In this document: positions 35,114 through 43,647 of the stretch, in pieces
Layout of the letters: every line of letters begins with the position of its first letter
Position numbering within the stretch: position 1 is the first letter of the stretch
Source: Dyadobacter sp. Leaf189
GTDB taxonomy: Bacteria; Bacteroidota; Bacteroidia; Cytophagales; Spirosomataceae
Assembly (NCBI RefSeq): GCF_001424405.1
Contig: NZ_LMPS01000008.1
Location: forward strand, 62,330 to 126,329
Length of the DNA: 64,000 nt
Reading direction: 5' to 3'
Translations under genes and position numbers: made by a program
Notes under the pieces: generated by a model
What the model was told of the DNA's origin: nothing
Seen by the model: only the letters and a program-made list of their open reading frames with translations
Databases searched by the model: none

Positions 35114-38100
35114 TCAGAATGTCAGGTTTACGCCAAGCTGGAATGTACGTGTTTTTGGATAAATACCCGTTGCATCCAGACCAAGGCTGTTCGGCGCCGA
35201 GTTATCATTGTTAAAATCACCTTTTACTTCAAGCTCAGGATCCACACCGCGGTATTTGGTAATGATAAACAGGTTGTTTCCACCCAGGTAAATACGTGCG
35301 TTGCTAATGTACTTACTTTCCAGTGCCAGATTGTATCCCAGTTGCCAGTTATCAAGACGAACGTAGCTGCCTTTTTCCAACCAGTAGTCAGACAATGCAT
35401 TGGTGCTGAAATTAGCAGGAACTTCTCTTACGCTTTCCAGCATGTTGGTTTCCAGGATTGAGCCCGGAATCGAAAGGTTAGAGCGAAGGTTGTTCAAAAT
35501 GCTGTTTCCAAATACACCTCTCAACTGGAAGCTCAGATCAAATTTGTTATAAGTCACGCTGTTGATCCACGCTCCTGTAAGGTAAGGCTGCGGGTTGTTT
35601 TTGAAGCCAATCTGTGCGTCAGCAGGGTTGGTTACTGATGAACCTCCATCTTTTCCTTGCAACAACATCTGGCCTTTATCATCAAATCCAACAAAATGAC
35701 CTACGTTGTTAAATGAACCCAATGGAAGTCCTGGTGTCAGGATCGAAGCATACACGTTGGAAAGACCACGACCGCCGAATGCATTGAAACGGATGATACC
35801 AGAGTCGAAGTCGTTGCTTTTCAGGTTGATGATCGAGTTCTTGATGTAAGAACCTGTCAGGCGGCTATTCCATGTGAAGTTATCTTTCTCGATCACGTTG
35901 CCACCGAACGAAAGTTCGATACCCTTGTTGCTCATCGATCCAACGTTGGCCCAGATGAAGTTTGTGAAGTATTTCACACCATCAGCTGGTACAGAGTATT
36001 TGTAAAGCATATCGTTGGTCTTCTTATCGAACACGTCAATTGATCCGGAGAAGCGGCCGTTTCCTAACTGGAAGTCAAGACCGATGTTGGTCTGCGACAC
36101 TACTTCCCATTTCAGGTTAGGGTTTGTATTCTGCGTGATGGCATATCCTGGAAGGAAGTTATTGATACTTCCGTCGTAGTAGGAAGTGGTCGGACCGTAT
36201 AATTGAAGAGACTGGTAAGGTACAAGTCCTTCCGAGTTACCCGTTTTACCCCAGCTCGCGCGCAGTTTCAAATAGTTGAATGCTTCTGATTTTGGGAAGA
36301 AAGATTCGTCCGAAATCGTCCAGCCTCCCGCCACAGATGGGAAAAGACCCCATTTGTTGTTTGCTCCAAATTTCGAGCTTCCATCATAACGAAGTGTTGC
36401 AGTCAGGTTGTACTTCTCATTGAAGTTCAATGTACCGCGACCGAAGAAAGATGCAAGTGAAGTTCTGTTTCTGTAAGAGCTTACATAACCGGTTTTAGGA
36501 AGTATTAATGATCCTGATCCTAATCCAAGGTTATCAAACCCAAGTCCCGTCGCAACGAACTGTGTATTATTTGCTCCAAAACCATCATTGATAATGTCCT
36601 GGTATGAATAACCACCTAAAAGAGAGAAGTTACTTCCTTTTTCTCCGAAACCTTTCAGGTACGTCGCTGTCAATTCAAGCAATTTATCATTACTCTGACC
36701 AAGATTTCTTGAAGCCTCACCATTTGTAATCTGGAAAGCCTTCACTGACCTGTCACGCGCACGGCTCGTCACTTCCTGATCATTTTTAAGCGCTCCGTTT
36801 ACACCAAGTGTTAAGCCGCTAAAAACCTCATATTTTAAATTTACGGCTCCAACCAATGTATTTTTCTGGCGCTGGAATGTTTCATTTTCCAACATTGCAA
36901 CCGGATTGTTCAAGTCAAATGCACCTGGAATTTCATAGTTGGATCCATCTGCATTGCGTTTCGGAAGCGTAGGAAGGAATAATGTAGCATTTGCAAGAAT
37001 ACCTCCGTCAGTCAGGTCAGAATTGGTGTTGGTGTATGACAAGCTGTACTGAATGTTCAGTCTGTTATCCAATGCTTTCTGATCAAGGTTGATACGGCCT
37101 GTCAGACGATCAAAACCGGTATTCTTGATAATACCCTGACGTTTTGTATAGTTAACAGAACCTCTGTAAGAGAATGTAGGGGAACCACCTGCAACCGCCA
37201 GATCGTGGCTGTTTGTGAAACCACTTCTTGAAATTTCATCCCACCAGTCTGTATTGTAAAATTTACCGCTCGCATCTTTTGGAAAACGCTGATTATCCAG
37301 AAGTGATGAATCACCTTTAATGCGTTGTACCTCAGAAATGTAACCTGGTCCATCAAGCAATTTCAGGTTATTTGAAATTACATCAACACCTACGTAGTTA
37401 TTAAATGTAACTGTCGCCCGGCCAGACTTACCGCGTTTTGTAGTAATAATGATAACGCCGTTTGCTGCACGTGAACCATAGATTGCAGAAGCAGATGCAT
37501 CTTTCAAAACGTCCATTGACTCAATATCTGTCGGTGAGATCGTGCTGATCGGCACACCGATAATTCCATCAACCACATATAGCGGGTCGCTGCCGCCTGC
37601 CAGTGAGGTATACCCGCGAAGCCTTACAGTCGGGCTAGTGTTAGGGTCACCATTTGGCTGGGTGATCGTCAAACCTGCCACGCGGCCCTGAATAGCCTGC
37701 AGCGGGTTCGGGTTGATACCTGCATTGAAATCTTTCGAACTAACCGAAGTTACTGTTCCGGTTACGTCCTTTCTTTTTGCAGTACCATAACCCACAACAA
37801 CTACTTCTTCCAGTGCTTTCACGTCGTCAGTAAGCGAAACGTCAATTCTGGACTGGTTGCCTACTATCACTTCCTTACTGGTAAAACCAATGAAGCTGAA
37901 AACAAGTGTTGAATTTGCAGGTGCTGCTACGGAGTAATTACCGTCCATGTCGGAGTTAGTACCTTTCGTGCTGCCCTTAATGGTGATGGAAACGCCCGGC
38001 AAGCCACTTCCTTTTGCATCGGTCACCTTTCCGGTGATTTCCACATCCTGGGCGAAAGCTGTGTTAACTAGGGTAAAAAGCAGAACAAACAATGCAGCGA

Positions 38101-38191
38101 TCCGGAGGAAGCCTGCGCCTGTTTTCTCTCTTTGAATACTTTTTCCCGAAACATCATTGTAATAAGGTTCTTGATAGGATAAATGCATCAT
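35114..38191 (-). CDS. susC: SusC/RagA-family TonB-linked outer-membrane protein
   Basis: A 1025-residue receptor. A longer-than-usual N-terminal tail precedes the signal helix (FLRIAALFVLLFTLVNTAFAQ cut to RIAALFVLLFTLVNTAFAQ). The carboxypeptidase-like domain (VEITGKVTDAKGSGLPGVSI) is followed by the SusC-specific LEEVVVVGYGTAKRKDVTG, the plug (IQGRVAGLTITQPNG, YVVDGIIG, KDASASAIYGSRAANGVII) and a barrel ending in the aromatic FQLGVNLTF. It imports the ligand captured by SusD. It is the first gene of the 16-kb minus-strand locus. No anti-sigma/ECF or hybrid two-component regulator is adjacent. Confidence 0.95.
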   Translation of the reverse strand: MMHLSYQEPYYNDVSGKSIQREKTGAGFLRIAALFVLLFTLVNTAFAQDVEITGKVTDAKGSGLPGVSITIKGSTKGTNSDMDGNYSVAAPANSTLVFSFIGFTSKEVIVGNQSRIDVSLTDDVKALEEVVVVGYGTAKRKDVTGTVTSVSSKDFNAGINPNPLQAIQGRVAGLTITQPNGDPNTSPTVRLRGYTSLAGGSDPLYVVDGIIGVPISTISPTDIESMDVLKDASASAIYGSRAANGVIIITTKRGKSGRATVTFNNYVGVDVISNNLKLLDGPGYISEVQRIKGDSSLLDNQRFPKDASGKFYNTDWWDEISRSGFTNSHDLAVAGGSPTFSYRGSVNYTKRQGIIKNTGFDRLTGRINLDQKALDNRLNIQYSLSYTNTNSDLTDGGILANATLFLPTLPKRNADGSNYEIPGAFDLNNPVAMLENETFQRQKNTLVGAVNLKYEVFSGLTLGVNGALKNDQEVTSRARDRSVKAFQITNGEASRNLGQSNDKLLELTATYLKGFGEKGSNFSLLGGYSYQDIINDGFGANNTQFVATGLGFDNLGLGSGSLILPKTGYVSSYRNRTSLASFFGRGTLNFNEKYNLTATLRYDGSSKFGANNKWGLFPSVAGGWTISDESFFPKSEAFNYLKLRASWGKTGNSEGLVPYQSLQLYGPTTSYYDGSINNFLPGYAITQNTNPNLKWEVVSQTNIGLDFQLGNGRFSGSIDVFDKKTNDMLYKYSVPADGVKYFTNFIWANVGSMSNKGIELSFGGNVIEKDNFTWNSRLTGSYIKNSIINLKSNDFDSGIIRFNAFGGRGLSNVYASILTPGLPLGSFNNVGHFVGFDDKGQMLLQGKDGGSSVTNPADAQIGFKNNPQPYLTGAWINSVTYNKFDLSFQLRGVFGNSILNNLRSNLSIPGSILETNMLESVREVPANFSTNALSDYWLEKGSYVRLDNWQLGYNLALESKYISNARIYLGGNNLFIITKYRGVDPELEVKGDFNNDNSAPNSLGLDATGIYPKTRTFQLGVNLTF

Positions 38192-38544
38192 AGGTTGATA
38201 GATATTAATTTGGTATTTGTCTGTTTTCCTGGTTCATCCCAGCTAACTCATTACGGATCATAATCTCCCAGAAAAATAGGCAACTCCCTGCCTTTCTGAA
38301 CTTCCTGATGAATTAATTGAAATTAAGCAGTACAACTCACACAAAATAATAAAAATCATACGGATAATGCAATATGCACTCCAAAATAGAATACATTAAA
38401 TTCTTATTAATTTCCAAAAGGCATGTACGCATAAATAAGTGGCTCCTGTAAGGTGAGCTAAGCCCGTATTCCTGCAAGATTTGCTGGAAATCCTTGCAGC
38501 TAGTGTGTAACTTTGCTCTCCCTGTTTAGTTTTTTAATGCTTTT
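38192..38544. other. Divergent regulatory region between susC and the FAD/Fe-S oxidoreductase
   Basis: This 353-base, AT-rich stretch separates two divergent genes and holds no supported ORF. It should carry the susC promoter, which I could not identify, and the plus-strand promoter listed separately. Confidence 0.6.
38473..38515 (+). promoter_or_regulatory. Promoter with overlapping palindrome before the FAD/Fe-S oxidoreductase
   Basis: TAACTTTG (38508-38515) followed by C is a perfect -7 match, with TTTG (38480-38483) as a likely -33. An imperfect palindrome (38473-38498, arms TGCAAGATTT and AAATCCTTGCA) overlaps the -33, so a repressor may bind there. The ATG is 30 bases past the -7 element. 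Confidence 0.55.
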
Positions 38545-41520
38545 ATGACACCTCAGCCAACCGTATCCGGCAATCAGTTAAGTTCCTTGTCCCAGCAGCT
38601 TGAAGGCGATCTGTATTACGATAATACAATGCGTACGTTATACGCCACTGATGCTTCTGCCTACCGTGAAATGCCTTTGGCCGTCGCCATACCAAAGTCA
38701 ATAGCCGATATTAAAGCCCTGATTTCATTTGCTGCGGTAAATGGGATTTCATTGATCCCGAGAACAGCCGGAACATCACTGGCAGGACAGGTTGTAGGGA
38801 ATGGACTGGTGGTTGACGTTTCGCGGAATTTTAATAAAATCATTGAAATCAATCCGGAGGAAAAATGGGTACGTGTGCAGCCTGGTGTGATAAGGGACGA
38901 GCTGAATATGGCTTTGAAACCTTACGGTCTTTATTTCGGTCCTGAAACATCAACTGCCAACCGTGCGATGATCGGCGGAATGGTGGGAAATAACTCCTGC
39001 GGTTCCAATTCAATTGTTTATGGAAGTACGAGGGAGCATACGCTGGAAGTAAAAGCAATTCTTGCAGACGGAACTGATGCCGTTTTTTCAAATATCAAAA
39101 AGGGAGAATACGACAGCTTGCTGCAAGCCGCAAAGCAAAAAAACGGCAGCGCGTCGCTGCTCGACAAGATATATCTGAAGACAAATGAAATCCTGTCCTC
39201 GCCTGAAAACCAGGCAGAAATAAGAAGGAACTTCCCGAAACCCTCCGTTGAGCGGCGTAACACAGGATATGCATTGGATATGCTGCTGAATACGGCGCCC
39301 TATACCCAGGGCGCGGAGGAGCCAGCGAAGGAATTCAACATGTGCAGCCTGATCGCGGGCTCGGAAGGTACATTGTGCTTTTTGACAGAAATCAAATTAA
39401 ACCTGGTACCCCTGCCTCCCAAAACGCAGGGACTTGTGTGCGTGCATTGCTTTACCATCGATGAGGCATTGCGGGCTACGATACTGACACTGAAATACCA
39501 GCCGCAGGCCGTAGAACTGATCGATGAATATGTACTGGAATGCGCTGCTACCAACCCGGAACAGAAGAAAAACGCGTTTTTCGTAAAGAACAAACCTGAC
39601 GGCAACTATCCCGCCATCCTGGTGGTGGACCTTTCGAGGGAGACGAAAGAAGAAGTAGAGGCACTGGCTGCAACGCTGGAAAAAGAACTGACAGAGGCAA
39701 ACATCGGCTTCCACTATCCCCTGCTTTTTGGAGATGATACCAAAAAGATCTGGACGCTGAGAAAAGCGGGCCTCGGCTTGCTGGCCAATATTCCGGGCGA
39801 CGAAAAAGCCGTGGCGGTGATTGAGGATACAGCGATTGATGTGTACGATCAGCCTGAATATATCCGTGATTTCAATGCGATTTTGAAAAAGCACGGCATG
39901 TCGGCAGTTCACTATGCACACGCAGGGTCAGGCGAGCTGCATTTGCGGCCTATTATTAACCTGAAAACCAGTGAAGGCCACCGGCAGTTCAGGATGATCG
40001 CAGAGGAGATTGCGGATCTGGTAAAAAAATATGACGGCTCTCTCTCTGGCGAGCACGGAGACGGTCGGCTGCGCGGGGAGTTTATTCCAAAAATGGTTGG
40101 CCAGCATAATTACCAGCTTTTTAAGGATATTAAGAAGACCTGGGACCCGAATAATATCTTCAATCCTGGTAAAATTGTGGATACTGCTCCGATGGACACT
40201 TTTCTGCGCTACGAGGCAGATCAGAAAACACCGGAGTTCAAAACTTACTTCCGTTTCCACGATCAGGATGTGTTACAGCACGCAGAGCAATGTAACGGAT
40301 CGGGCGATTGCCGTAAAACGGAGCTGAGCGGCGGTACCATGTGCCCCAGCTTCATGGCAACGCGTAATGAAAAGGATACTACGCGCGCCAGAGCGAATAT
40401 TTTACGTGAAATGCTCACGCGGTCTCCCAAGGAAAACCGCTTTGACAATCATGAAATCAAGGAGGTTTATGACCTCTGCCTGGCCTGCAAAGGCTGTAAA
40501 GGCGAATGCCCCTCGAACGTGGATGCAGCCAAGTTGAAAATGGAATTTTTGCAACAATACCACGACGTACACGGTGTTCCGTTGCGGTCTTGGCTGGTGG
40601 GAAATTTCTCTAAAATGACAGGTTTGGCGAGCTACGTTCCCTGGGCCTATAACCTGATTTTCAAGAATGCCCCGCTGCGCAAAATAGCAAACCAGGTCGT
40701 AGGATTTCACCCCGACCGCACCATGCCGCTTTTGCATGATACTACATTGAAAAAGTGGTATGACAAGCGTAAAAAGCCCGCAACATCAGGCAAGAGGGTT
40801 TATTTGTTTTGCGATGAGTTCACCAATTATAATGATGTAGAGATCGGCAAGAAGTCCATTCTGGTACTTGAAAAACTTGGCTACGAGGTTATTATTCCTG
40901 ATCACGGACCTTCCGGCCGGCCGCAGCTTTCGAAAGGGCTTTTGAAAGACGCGAAAAAGATCGCCGAAGAGAACATCAGGCTGCTGAAAGACATCATCTC
41001 GCATGATACCCCGCTTGTCGGCATTGAACCTTCCGCTATATTAACATTCCGCGATGAGTATCCCGACCTGGTAAGTGACGAGCTGCTGGAAGAATCTAAA
41101 AAATTGGCTATGAATGCATTGCAGTTTGACGAGTTCATCGCCAGGGAAATTGAACTGAAAAATATATCGAAAGACAAGTTCACCAAAGAGAAGCGTCTTA
41201 TCAAATTGCACGGTCATTGTCAGCAGAAGGCAATTTCAAGTCTGGTACCTACTAAAAAGATGCTCTCACTTCCTGAAAACTACACCGTCCAGCTGATCCC
41301 GTCGGGCTGCTGCGGAATGGCGGGTTCATTCGGGTACGAAAAGGAGCATTATGATATTTCAATGAAGATCGGAGAACTGGTACTTTTCCCGGCTGTGCGC
41401 CAGCAACCCGAAGAGGTAATCATCGCTGCGCCGGGCACCAGTTGCCGGCACCAGATACACGACGGCACAGGAAGAAAAGCCCTGCATCCCGCTGAGATCT
41501 TGTTCGAGGCGCTGGTGTAA
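38545..41520 (+). CDS. FAD-linked oxidase with Fe-S and CCG domains (YdiJ/D-2-hydroxy acid dehydrogenase-like)
   Basis: A 991-residue multidomain enzyme. The N-terminal PCMH-type FAD-binding domain (about 35-275) shows PRTAGTSLAGQVVGNGLVVDVS and MIGGMVGNNSCGSNSIVYG cut here to PRTAGTSLAGQVVGNG and GGMVGNNSCGSNS. The FAD-oxidase C-terminal domain (about 290-545) ends with SLSGEHGDGRLRGEFIP and DPNNIFNPGKI. Two Fe-S motifs follow: QCNGSGDCRK...MCPS and CLACKGCKGECPSN. A CCG-type domain at the end carries HGHCQQKA and SGCCGMAGSFGYEKEHY. The layout matches YdiJ and related D-2-hydroxyglutarate or D-lactate dehydrogenases that pass electrons to the quinone pool. The substrate is not settled by sequence. 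It is monocistronic. Confidence 0.9.
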   Translation: MTPQPTVSGNQLSSLSQQLEGDLYYDNTMRTLYATDASAYREMPLAVAIPKSIADIKALISFAAVNGISLIPRTAGTSLAGQVVGNGLVVDVSRNFNKIIEINPEEKWVRVQPGVIRDELNMALKPYGLYFGPETSTANRAMIGGMVGNNSCGSNSIVYGSTREHTLEVKAILADGTDAVFSNIKKGEYDSLLQAAKQKNGSASLLDKIYLKTNEILSSPENQAEIRRNFPKPSVERRNTGYALDMLLNTAPYTQGAEEPAKEFNMCSLIAGSEGTLCFLTEIKLNLVPLPPKTQGLVCVHCFTIDEALRATILTLKYQPQAVELIDEYVLECAATNPEQKKNAFFVKNKPDGNYPAILVVDLSRETKEEVEALAATLEKELTEANIGFHYPLLFGDDTKKIWTLRKAGLGLLANIPGDEKAVAVIEDTAIDVYDQPEYIRDFNAILKKHGMSAVHYAHAGSGELHLRPIINLKTSEGHRQFRMIAEEIADLVKKYDGSLSGEHGDGRLRGEFIPKMVGQHNYQLFKDIKKTWDPNNIFNPGKIVDTAPMDTFLRYEADQKTPEFKTYFRFHDQDVLQHAEQCNGSGDCRKTELSGGTMCPSFMATRNEKDTTRARANILREMLTRSPKENRFDNHEIKEVYDLCLACKGCKGECPSNVDAAKLKMEFLQQYHDVHGVPLRSWLVGNFSKMTGLASYVPWAYNLIFKNAPLRKIANQVVGFHPDRTMPLLHDTTLKKWYDKRKKPATSGKRVYLFCDEFTNYNDVEIGKKSILVLEKLGYEVIIPDHGPSGRPQLSKGLLKDAKKIAEENIRLLKDIISHDTPLVGIEPSAILTFRDEYPDLVSDELLEESKKLAMNALQFDEFIAREIELKNISKDKFTKEKRLIKLHGHCQQKAISSLVPTKKMLSLPENYTVQLIPSGCCGMAGSFGYEKEHYDISMKIGELVLFPAVRQQPEEVIIAAPGTSCRHQIHDGTGRKALHPAEILFEALV

Positions 41521-41636
41521 CACTTCGACCGCGCTTTGGCACTTCAACGGCGCTTAGGCACTTCGACTGCGCTTAGGCACTTCGACTGCGCTCAGTGTGA
41601 CAAACGCTCATTGTCACACTGAGCGCAGTCGAAGTG
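41521..41636. repeat. REP-like element: three 19-base tandem units and a 26-bp perfect hairpin
   Basis: Three near-identical 19-base units (41521-41539, 41540-41558, 41559-41577; core CACTTCGACTGCGCTTAGG) lead into a perfect inverted repeat, arms 41578-41603 and 41611-41636 around the loop ACGCTCA. The tandem units match the first part of the arm. The arm family also occurs at 12960-12985. The element sits between convergent genes, where the hairpin may also end transcription. No transposase is near. Confidence 0.85.
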
Positions 41637-41680
41637 AAGGCAGCATGCTACCTTTTAGCACCTAAGCCGCGCCCCTCCAT

Positions 41681-42325
41681 CTACCCTCCTGCTACAAATG
41701 GTGCTTTTCGCAGGTATTTTTCCTCTTTCAGCTGTGCAACCATAAATTCTGCGATATCACCGGCCGCGATCTTTGTACCCGAACAATCAGCCAAATCTAC
41801 TTTCACGCTTCCCGTTGCTGCTTCGAATTCAATGAATGGTACCCGCACAAGCACCCAATCCACCTGACTTTGCTGCAATAGCGAATACGCTTTTTGTAAA
41901 TCAGCATAGACATCCGGGAATTTTTCGCGCACCCAATTAGTGGCTTGCTGGGTTACGGAGCCTTTTTCATCCGTCGGTGTATCCACACTCAGACCCGCGA
42001 GGGTAATGTAGCGGATTTGTCGGTTGGGCTGCGCTTCAATCGCATTCAGAATGTGGAATGCAGCCTGTGAAGGCATCAGCGGCTCGCCTTTACGCTGCCC
42101 GGTGGCGCTCATCACCGCATCGCAGCCCGCTACCAGCGACTCTACTGCTTGCGGATCAAGCACATCTCCTTTTATGATTGTGATACTGGGTCCCTGAACC
42201 GGGAATTGCTCAGGATGCCGGAGCAGCAATTTTAAGTGATAGCCCTCGCGAAGAAGCGCTTCTACCAAAAACCGGCCCGTGCGGCCACTTCCGCCAGTGA
42301 CGGCAATATGCTGGATTGTGTTCAT
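41681..42325 (-). CDS. NAD(P)-binding atypical SDR protein
   Basis: A 214-residue Rossmann-fold protein of the NmrA/YwnB-like atypical SDR group. The nucleotide-binding motif is TGGSGRTGRFLVEALL (residues 10-25), with an Arg/Lys-rich second strand (LKLLLRHPEQF) that favours NADP. DVLDPQAVESLVAGCDAVMSATG and DWVLVRVPFIEF are typical. It may be a reductase of flavin-like compounds or a redox sensor; the reaction is unknown. It has its own promoter-like element and a long leader. Confidence 0.82.
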   Translation of the reverse strand: MNTIQHIAVTGGSGRTGRFLVEALLREGYHLKLLLRHPEQFPVQGPSITIIKGDVLDPQAVESLVAGCDAVMSATGQRKGEPLMPSQAAFHILNAIEAQPNRQIRYITLAGLSVDTPTDEKGSVTQQATNWVREKFPDVYADLQKAYSLLQQSQVDWVLVRVPFIEFEAATGSVKVDLADCSGTKIAAGDIAEFMVAQLKEEKYLRKAPFVAGG

Positions 42326-42332
42326 TTTCTCT

Positions 42333-42443
42333 CTGATAAAATTTTAAAAATACCATTGCAGCCAAACCTCTTCAAGGCCGGCAATGCGCATGTTTCAGCG
42401 CTGAGGTGATATTTTATCAGAAGATTTTAATGAGACAAATATA
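42333..42443 (-). promoter_or_regulatory. -7 element and spaced inverted repeat before the atypical SDR gene
   Basis: The complement of 42436-42443 reads TATATTTG, a perfect -7 match, predicting a leader of about 105 bases. Within it CTGATAAAAT (42333-42342) and ATTTTATCAG (42411-42420) are perfect inverted decamers 68 bases apart, and TCAGCGCTGA (42395-42404) is a palindrome. The RNA could fold back near the start codon. The rest of the 42326-42609 gap shows no gene. Confidence 0.35.
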
Positions 42444-42609
42444 TAATTCTTGGTGAAAATGAAAAACACCAGCTCTTTAAACGGCGTAAATTTTCACTCG
42501 TCTTAGGACGGCAGCCTGGCTCATCCGGGCTGCTAATAGGATCTAATAACTTTCGAATATTATTGTTACCAAAAGCTGTAGTGAACGTCTTAAGAGAAAG
42601 ACATTAACT

Positions 42610-43647
42610 ATGAATGAGAATATTTTTCAAAAGGAATTCATTGCAGACATTAAAGGAAAGATCCGGGCGGCGCAGTACGAAGCGTTGAAGGTGGTGAATG
42701 TTAAACTCATTAACCTTTATTGGGAGATTGGAAAATCGCTGAGCGAGAAGCAGGCAGAAGGTTGGGGAAAATCGATCGTGCCGACTCTGTCCAGAGAGTT
42801 GCAGCTGGAGTTTCCGGGAATGAAAGGATTTTCTACAACCAATCTCTGGTATATGGTCCAGTTTTACAATGATTATCAAGGAGATGTAAATCTCCAGCCA
42901 CTGGCTGGAGAAATCAGCTGGACTAAACATCTAGCGATTTTGTCGAAATGTAAGAGTAGCCAGGAACGTCAATTTTACATATTATCTACAAGGAAAAACG
43001 GATGGTCCAGGAACGTACTTATCAACCAGATCGAGAACAAAGCCTATGAACATTACCTGCTGAATCAAACAAATTTCGAGAAGTCTCTGCCCACAACACA
43101 TTCGAACCAAGCCTTGCTGGCTGTAAAGGATAATTACACATTTGCTTTCCTGAACCTGTCAGCCGAGCATTCAGAAGCAGAACTCGAACTTACATTGATT
43201 ACCAACATTCAAAACTTTTTGCTTGAAATGGGCAACAGCTACACTTTTGTTGGGAGTCAATACCGAATACAAGTTGCTGACCGCGACTACTGGATCGACT
43301 TGCTGCTTTTTCATCGGGAACTACGATGTCTCGTAGCCATTGAACTCAAGATCGGTGACTTTGAGCCCGAGTATAAAGGTAAAATGGAGTTTTACCTGGC
43401 AGTACTTAATGATACCGTTAAGCTCCCGCACGAAAATGTGTCCATCGGTATTATCATTTGCAAAAGCAAAAACAGAACTATTGTCGAATACTCGCTAAGA
43501 AACTCAACACTTCCGATAGGCGTGGCAACATACAGCACTTCCAGTTTTTTGCCTCCCAAATACCAAAATTTACTTCCTAGCGAACAGGAAATTGCAGATA
43601 AGCTTCAATTACTATTCAAAGACCAACCTAATTCCTTCCAATATTGA
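42610..43647 (+). CDS. YhcG-type PDDEXK nuclease family protein (DUF1016)
   Basis: A 345-residue protein. The N-terminal DUF1016 domain (about 1-130) shows INLYWEIGKSLSEKQ, WGKSIVPTLSRELQLEFPGMKGFS cut to WGKSIVPTLSRELQLEFPG, and NLWYMVQFY. The C-terminal PDDEXK nuclease domain shows VADRDYWIDLLLFHRELRCLVAIELKIG cut to the catalytic Asp in YWIDLLLFH and Glu-x-Lys in AIELKIGDF. Family members are often near restriction or mobile loci and are thought to cut DNA. Here it stands alone with no methylase, and its 3' end overlaps the convergent DUF5686 gene by 20 bases. An upstream gap of 283 bases lacks neighbours in the same direction. Confidence 0.9.
   Translation: MNENIFQKEFIADIKGKIRAAQYEALKVVNVKLINLYWEIGKSLSEKQAEGWGKSIVPTLSRELQLEFPGMKGFSTTNLWYMVQFYNDYQGDVNLQPLAGEISWTKHLAILSKCKSSQERQFYILSTRKNGWSRNVLINQIENKAYEHYLLNQTNFEKSLPTTHSNQALLAVKDNYTFAFLNLSAEHSEAELELTLITNIQNFLLEMGNSYTFVGSQYRIQVADRDYWIDLLLFHRELRCLVAIELKIGDFEPEYKGKMEFYLAVLNDTVKLPHENVSIGIIICKSKNRTIVEYSLRNSTLPIGVATYSTSSFLPPKYQNLLPSEQEIADKLQLLFKDQPNSFQY

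Noticed and set aside
41521..41577. Three short direct repeats as a possible CRISPR array
   Set aside because: The units are directly adjacent with no spacers, continue into a hairpin arm, and no cas gene is present.
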